DNA of 64,000 bases. It comes from Talpa occidentalis. Taxonomy: Eukaryota; Chordata; Mammalia; Eulipotyphla; Talpidae. Numbering within the stretch: position 1 is the first letter of the stretch; each line of letters opens with the position of its first letter. The notes below the pieces were generated by a model. It made no database searches and was not told the origin of the DNA. It saw only the letters and a list, made by a program, of their open reading frames with translations. The stretch covers positions 49,469,013-49,533,012 of the forward strand of contig NW_023601754.1 in NCBI RefSeq assembly GCF_014898055.3. The letters run 5' to 3'. This document shows positions 58,991 through 64,000 of the stretch, one piece after another. The translations under genes were made by a program, and so were the position numbers.

Positions 58991-59654
58991 TTTCTTCCCT
59001 TCTTTCATCAGCTACCCTGTGAGTCAGTGTTTATTGAGTAGTTAGCATGTCCCTCTGTGGTGAGGGTGACAGAGGTTTTCCCTGGTCCCCGGGCTCAGGT
59101 GGAGGGAGACACATAATGGTGTGCTCAATGCGAATGTTGTGTCATCGTCTTGCTGTGAGACTGCCAGTTGGAAGAAAGACGAAAATGGGACCGTGGGATT
59201 GAGTAACCATCCGTGGACATTGCACTCTGTGGTCCTGGTTGGGGGTCCTTCTGGGGTGAGCGGCCCTGGCCTGGGCAGGGCTTAGCTTAGAGGTGGGGTT
59301 GAGCCCTGACCAGAGCGGCCCTGCCTGCGCTGAGGCTGGAGAGCGTCCAGTGGGCTGGGCCTGGTCCCAGGGTCCTGAGCGCAGGCGCTGTCTGGAGTCT
59401 GAGGCAGAGGGGAGATGGTGAGCAGCAGCCTCCTCGTGTGGAGACGGTGAGGAGGGCTCTGGATGGCGTGTGGATCAGCAGTGCGAGTGGTTTACGGGGT
59501 TTCTCCTCGAACCCCTACACAGAACTATAAGAACATGTATTTGCAGTTTGTGGACTGGGGCCAGAGTCACGTGCTCCTCAGATTGGAAGGGAGTCAGCTG
59601 GTTAGTGTGGCCAAGGGCAAGCCGAGGAAGGCAGAGCTCTGCGGAATCACGGGG

Positions 59655-60640
59655 TGTTTATTGGGATGAGATGGTTGTAGGGGGTGGTTTCTGTTCATGC
59701 AGATCATAATCATAATCAGACTAGTGAAAACAAGATAAGAAATATTAAAAGTATTGGGTGAATAATACCAGGTACATACCAGGTATATGCAGAAGCAAAA
59801 CAACTTGAATGATCACAGATTTCACATAGAATCCATCACATTCAGAAGATTTAAAAGTTCTGGGTGACAAGAACAGTCAATTGTAATTCTTCTGAACATA
59901 TGCCTATGAATATTCTATGAACATACTTCTAGAATGAAAGCAAAATGAAGTCTTTCTTAGAGGAGGAACTCCAAATCTGTAGCCAACTTACCTGAAAGGA
60001 AGTGAAAAGGTAAATTCTTCAGGCAGGAAGTCAATAAACCGGAGGGAAACTTGGGCTCCCAAGCATGAGTTAAAAATGGGTAAATATCTAGTAGATGTAA
60101 TAGCATATTTTTCTCTTTTTAATTTCTTTAAAATCTGTATGTCTGCTGAAAGCAAAGATACTGAAACTGTACAATTAGGTTGTATATATTGTAACAACTA
60201 TAACACCCACTTTAAAAAACATGGAAATTTATAATTAAAATGCCAATAGCTAAATTAAAATGAATACTAATAATATTCTGAAGGCTGAAAGAAAGCAGGA
60301 AAAGGAATACTGAAGAGCCAACTATAAGGGTGGCAAAGAGAAAATGAACAAAATCATCCTTCTCAATAATTACGTTAGATATAAATGGAGAAAACACAGT
60401 TAAATGGCAAAGATCATGGGACTGTGTTAATGAGTAGTAAGACCCAACTATGTGCAGTGTACAAAAAATTCATTTTAAAAATTAGTGTTATCTATAGACA
60501 TGTTGATTTTGAGTTATGCACACCTGAAAAACTTGTATAATGGTATATTTTAAAAATAGTTAATGCAATGATGTAAATAGATCAAAAAGAAAAAGGCTCA
60601 GAGTACATCATGCACACATCGACCACAAGAGAAACTGTCA
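59655..60640. other. AT-rich intergenic, no gene seen
   Basis: Possibly old L1 sequence. No open frame of note. Confidence 0.5.
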
Positions 60641-60644
60641 GTTT

Positions 60645-60945
60645 TCCGTGGCCGCTGTAGCTAACCACAAACTTTGTGACTGCAGTCAGCGCAGATCTAA
60701 TATCTTACTGTACTGCAAATCAGAACCACAGTCAGCTCTGTGGGCTGATGATGAGGATCAGCAGGACTGGTTGCTTTTGTTACCCTGTGGTAAGAATGTG
60801 TGTCCTTGTCCTTTTCCTCTTCCAGGGACTGTCTGCCGTGCTGGGCTCCTGGTCCCTTCCTTCCATCCCTCAGTCTCATGATTCTGAAATCATGTTTCCT
60901 ACCATTGACACTGACCCTTTTATCTGCCTCTTATAAGGAGCCTGT
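60645..60945 (+). repeat. Old interspersed repeat, copy 2 of a pair
   Basis: Partner of 45505-45825: shares AATCAGAACCACAGTCAGCT, GGTTGCTTTTGTTACCCTGT and the CCTCAGTCTCATGATTCTG region. It lies about 2.1 kb 5' of gene B; copy 1 lies about 2.8 kb 5' of gene A. Confidence 0.6.
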
Positions 60946-60949
60946 GCAT

Positions 60950-61375
60950 AGCGCAGGGCTCACCCAGGTAGCCAGCATCGTGTCCTCATCTCACGATCCT
61001 TCATTTAGTCACATTTGCAAAGTTCCTGTTGTCATGTAAGATAACATTCAAAGGGCTTGGGCTTCTTGGGAAATGGAAAGGAAGTGACCTTATCTACCAC
61101 AGTGCTCTGTTGCGTACGACTGTACAGCATAAGATGCCATGTAAAGTAAACTTTTGAACAAGAACAAGAAAATTATCAGGGGTAAAGAGCTACATTACAT
61201 GATAAAAAGTCCATTGGGTAAGAAGACATAATAATCCTAAATGAGTTTGCACAAAACCCAGCACTTCAACATCCATAAAAATGGACAGAAATGAAAGGAA
61301 AATTGGTAAACCCACAATTATAGTCAGGGATTTTTCCTGTCTTGGTAACTGATAGTTCAAATAGATGGCAAATCA
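60950..61375. other. Intergenic, no gene seen
   Basis: Mixed sequence between the old repeat and the SINE. Nothing recognised. Confidence 0.5.
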
Positions 61376-61376
61376 G

Positions 61377-61646
61377 GCCCCCCCCCCGGTGGCGCAGTGG
61401 TTGGGCTCTGGGTTGTGAGGCTGCCCGCAGCTTCTGCAGCACCGGTTCGATCCCCGGCTGCTCCCCGGCCACCGGAGGAGGGTCCCACATGGCGCGCAGA
61501 CCTCTCCTGCCGCCCGCTCAGCAGTGTACTTCGGTCCTTCTGCCTGCTCTGCTCTCCCCTCTGGCTCTGGTGAATTCTCTCACCCTCCCGCGCTTCTGAC
61601 TGTACCCAGTGCTTGTATAAATAAATAAATAAATCTTAAAAAAAAA
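61377..61646 (+). mobile_element. tRNA-derived SINE (type B)
   Basis: C-run followed by GGTGGCGCAGTGGTTGGG, B box GGTTCGATCCCCGG and an (AAAT)n-A tail. Confidence 0.92.
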
Positions 61647-61685
61647 AAATGACCACAACCAATAGCAAAAATATACACTCCTTTT

Positions 61686-61849
61686 GTTACAGGGCAGGGA
61701 GAGGGGTACCCCAGAACCCCCAAACCTGTCTGATCTAAATAGGTTCTGCCATCTGCAGCATCAACACAAAATGTTATAGGACAGGGAGAGGGACAGCCCA
61801 GACCCCGCAAATCTGCTGGCTCTGCCATCCGCCGCATCAACACAAAACA
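61686..61849. repeat. Diverged tandem duplication (~80-bp unit)
   Basis: Unit 1 (61686-61772) and unit 2 (61773-61849) both run from GTTA(C/T)AGG.CAGGGAGAGG to GCATCAACACAAAA. Part of an unidentified repeat that may continue to about 62400, where GCCTCCTCCAGGGCTCCA is itself repeated (62213-62250). Confidence 0.8.
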
Positions 61850-62414
61850 TATGAGACTTTAGTGGGAAGGAACTTTAATACAATTAGGAAACAAGACAGG
61901 AAAGGCAAAGAATCTAGTTTCTAAATCAAGCACCCAAAGTTACCCGTCCCCTCATGGGTAAAACTCCATCCAAACGGGATTGGCCTAGAGCAAGGCCCCA
62001 AAGCCTGCCACAAGTCTAAAGCATCTTCCAGAGGGACCCACAGAAAAGGATCCAAAACAACCAGACAAGTCTGGAGGGAAAAGAGCAAAATGAAAATCAA
62101 GACAAAACCCGCCATTGTCACCTCCCCACAAGTCTCTCACCCACACCTGTGTCACCCAGTCCACGACCAAAAGGCAGGCGCAGTTTCTTTACACTCTTGG
62201 CTCCATGAGCCTCCTCCAGGGCTCCACGCGCCTCCTCCAGGGCTCCTTCTGGCTGCATCCTGCTTCCTTCCGTCCTCAGTCTCCTCTCCAGCTTCTTCTC
62301 TCCCTGCTTTGTTCCACCCTCCTTCTGGGTCGGGCAGGGAACCTGGAACCTCCTCCTTTCCTGGGGACCCCCCTGTTACACTCTGAAGTGCACACGGGGT
62401 ATCGACCACGGCTG

Positions 62415-62640
62415 TGCGTATCCTTGGTGTAAAGCAACGTTTGACACATTTAATCAGAGAATTAATATCACACGCCTCTTCTTCTCTGGCCCTAATGGAG
62501 TTTAAGTTAAAGTTTGCCGGTGGAACGCTCACTGAAAAATCTTCCACTATTTGGAAATCAAACAACACACTTCTAAATAATCCGCGTGGGAAAGAGCAAC
62601 TCAAGAAAAATGGGAAAATGTTGAAAATGAAGTCACAGCA
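62415..62640 (+). mobile_element. L1 LINE ORF2 fragment (sense)
   Basis: GGAAATCAAACAACACACTT and TTCTAAATAATCCGCGTGGG are L1 ORF2-like; they parallel the L1 piece at 46012-46050. Confidence 0.75.
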
Positions 62641-62649
62641 CTCTCCATG

Positions 62650-63235
62650 CGCTTTCCAGGGGCGACAGTGAGGCGCTACGCACGGAGGTGACGGGGTCTC
62701 GTTGCCTCTGCCTCCTTCAAGAATGGGGGGACGGCACTGACCGCCGGGGTTCTGCCTGGGTGCGGGACGGGGCGGTCTGTGCCCGGCAGTGAGCGGGCTG
62801 TGCTTTTGGGTGTACGGTCTCTGCTTCTGTGGACTTCGAAATAATCACCGCTGTGTGGAGAAAAGGAAAACTCTGTTTTCACAGCCAAAGCTGAGGACTA
62901 ACCGAGAAGAAGAGCAGTCTGGAGGGAAAATGGCCCCAGCCAGCTATTTTCTTCATGTTCCCCACCCATCTTCCCTGCCCTCTGCCCACAGGTTTCAGAT
63001 TATATAGGAGGGTTTCTCACTGAACAAACAAAAAAGCCTCACTGAGGCAAGCATACTGGAAATGGTCCCGGGAAGTGATTTGGGGGTTCGCGTGATCGAG
63101 GAGGAGAGTGGCGTTTGGGGAAGGAGCAGGTGTGTCAGCAGCAGATCCCGCACTCACAGTGCAGAGGCCGACCTGGGAGTGGTGCTGTCTGAAGCCACAC
63201 GGTTCCGTGTAGCGAAAGAGACATTAACCAAAACG
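62650..63235. other. Intergenic, no gene seen
   Basis: No recognised gene or named repeat. Confidence 0.45.
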
Positions 63236-63239
63236 AAGA

Positions 63240-63365
63240 GACCCCACTGATTGGGAGAAAAAATTTGCACACAATACTAATGATAAGGGACTGATCACAA
63301 AGATCTACAAAGAGCTGATAAGACTCAACAAAAACAAAGTAAACAACCCAGTCAAAAAAAAAGGG
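63240..63365 (+). mobile_element. L1 LINE ORF2 fragment (sense)
   Basis: ACTGATTGGGAGAAAAAATT and GGACTGATCACAAAGATCTA resemble the L1 ORF2 C-terminal region. Followed by an A-run and a G-run. Confidence 0.75.
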
Positions 63366-63369
63366 GGGG

Positions 63370-64000
63370 GCAGAAGAGAGGAAGCCCAGCCTAGCCCGGA
63401 GGCCCCCTCAGCAGGGAGGCCAGCTGGAGATTTGGGCAGAGAGTCCTGCACAGGCCCTTGTGTCCAGGGAAGACCGGGGCCCTAACCAGCCAGGTGGGAG
63501 CAGGGGCTGTAGGTTCTTACCTCCTACCCTCTGGGCTCTCTTAGGGGCAGTCCCAAAAATTTGGGGTTGCCTTGACCAATCCACACCAGCCCAGTTTCTC
63601 TTTAGATGTATAATAACATGGCAAGACTCCAGAGGTGTCCATCCTGACGTTGGGGTGTTTTCTGTTAGAGCACCATGGTCTGGTCATTCTGCCAGAAACG
63701 CGTGCCTTTGAGCTTCAGTGGCAGAACCGGAGTCAGTCAGATAACGTCCTGCATTCGGGGAACAGTGCTGTGGAGAAGCCCGACTGGGTTGCTGCCTGAC
63801 CCTGCCAGTTGTTTATGCTGAGGTAGCGTATTATGAAAAGAAAAGATTATGGCCAGGCTGGAGAAGGTGAGGTGATAGGACAGTTCCTGGGAACCCTCCG
63901 AGTTCTATTTGGGGTCCACAGAGCCTTGATTCTTGCGCTTCAGTCAAGGCTCAACTCCTGTCTTCACCTTTCCTTCCCTCTGGGGAAGCTTCTGGGCTGC
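63370..64000. other. Right edge, no gene seen
   Basis: Unassigned sequence to the end of the window. No LILR exon recognised. Confidence 0.45.

Larger units (their letters stand above)
56260..59650 (-). repeat. LILR duplication block, copy B
   Basis: Partner of 40560-43860. The Ig3 exon differs at 1 of 282 positions and Ig4 at about 5 of 300 by eye, and the flanking introns are similarly close. Ig1 and Ig2 are far more diverged. Confidence 0.88.

Overview
The window is mammalian nuclear DNA. It has GT-AG spliced genes, a CpG island, tRNA-derived SINEs, MIR and L1 fragments. Gene order is LENG1, TMC4, MBOAT7 (all minus strand), TSEN34, RPS9 (plus strand), then two LILR-type immunoglobulin-superfamily receptor genes (minus strand). 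This is the centromeric edge of the leukocyte receptor complex, human 19q13.42. The abundant SINE (head like GGTGGCGCAGCGGTTGAG, B box GGTTCGATCCCCGG, body ending CTTGTATAAATAAAT) is not a primate Alu. It suggests a laurasiatherian host, possibly a bat, but I cannot fix the species or name the SINE family.

Layout. 1-1.6 kb: the first two coding exons of LENG1. 2.0-9.7 kb: TMC4, 15 coding exons, 703 aa. 10.0-20.6 kb: MBOAT7, 7 coding exons, 473 aa once a single-base frameshift is allowed for. 21.0-22.6 kb: a GC-box-rich CpG island that serves MBOAT7 and TSEN34 divergently. 22.6-27.9 kb: TSEN34, 310 aa, catalytic triad intact. 28-31.9 kb: intergenic repeats and a truncated ATP5MG-like retropseudogene. 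31.9-36.5 kb: RPS9, 194 aa, with TATA and 5'TOP promoter signals. 36.8-42.8 kb: LILR gene A. 51.0-58.6 kb: LILR gene B. The remainder (43.9-51 and 59.7-64 kb) is repeat-rich, with no gene that I can support.

First five genes: housekeeping or membrane functions in an old, tightly packed block. TMC4 and MBOAT7 each end only a few hundred bases upstream of the next gene's start. Intron-exon phase bookkeeping closes for TMC4, TSEN34, RPS9 and both LILR genes.

LILR pair: both genes encode a signal peptide, four Ig domains, an uncharged transmembrane segment and ITIM-bearing tails, so both look like inhibitory LILRB-type receptors. They come from a tandem duplication about 16 kb apart. Their Ig3-Ig4 exons and introns are almost identical, while Ig1-Ig2 and the tails have diverged strongly. 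Gene B carries an in-frame tandem repeat in Ig1 that adds serial N-glycosylation sequons. Its distal two domains have eight sequons; those of gene A have none. The tails also use different ITIM exon sets. This paralogue pair is the most interesting content of the window.
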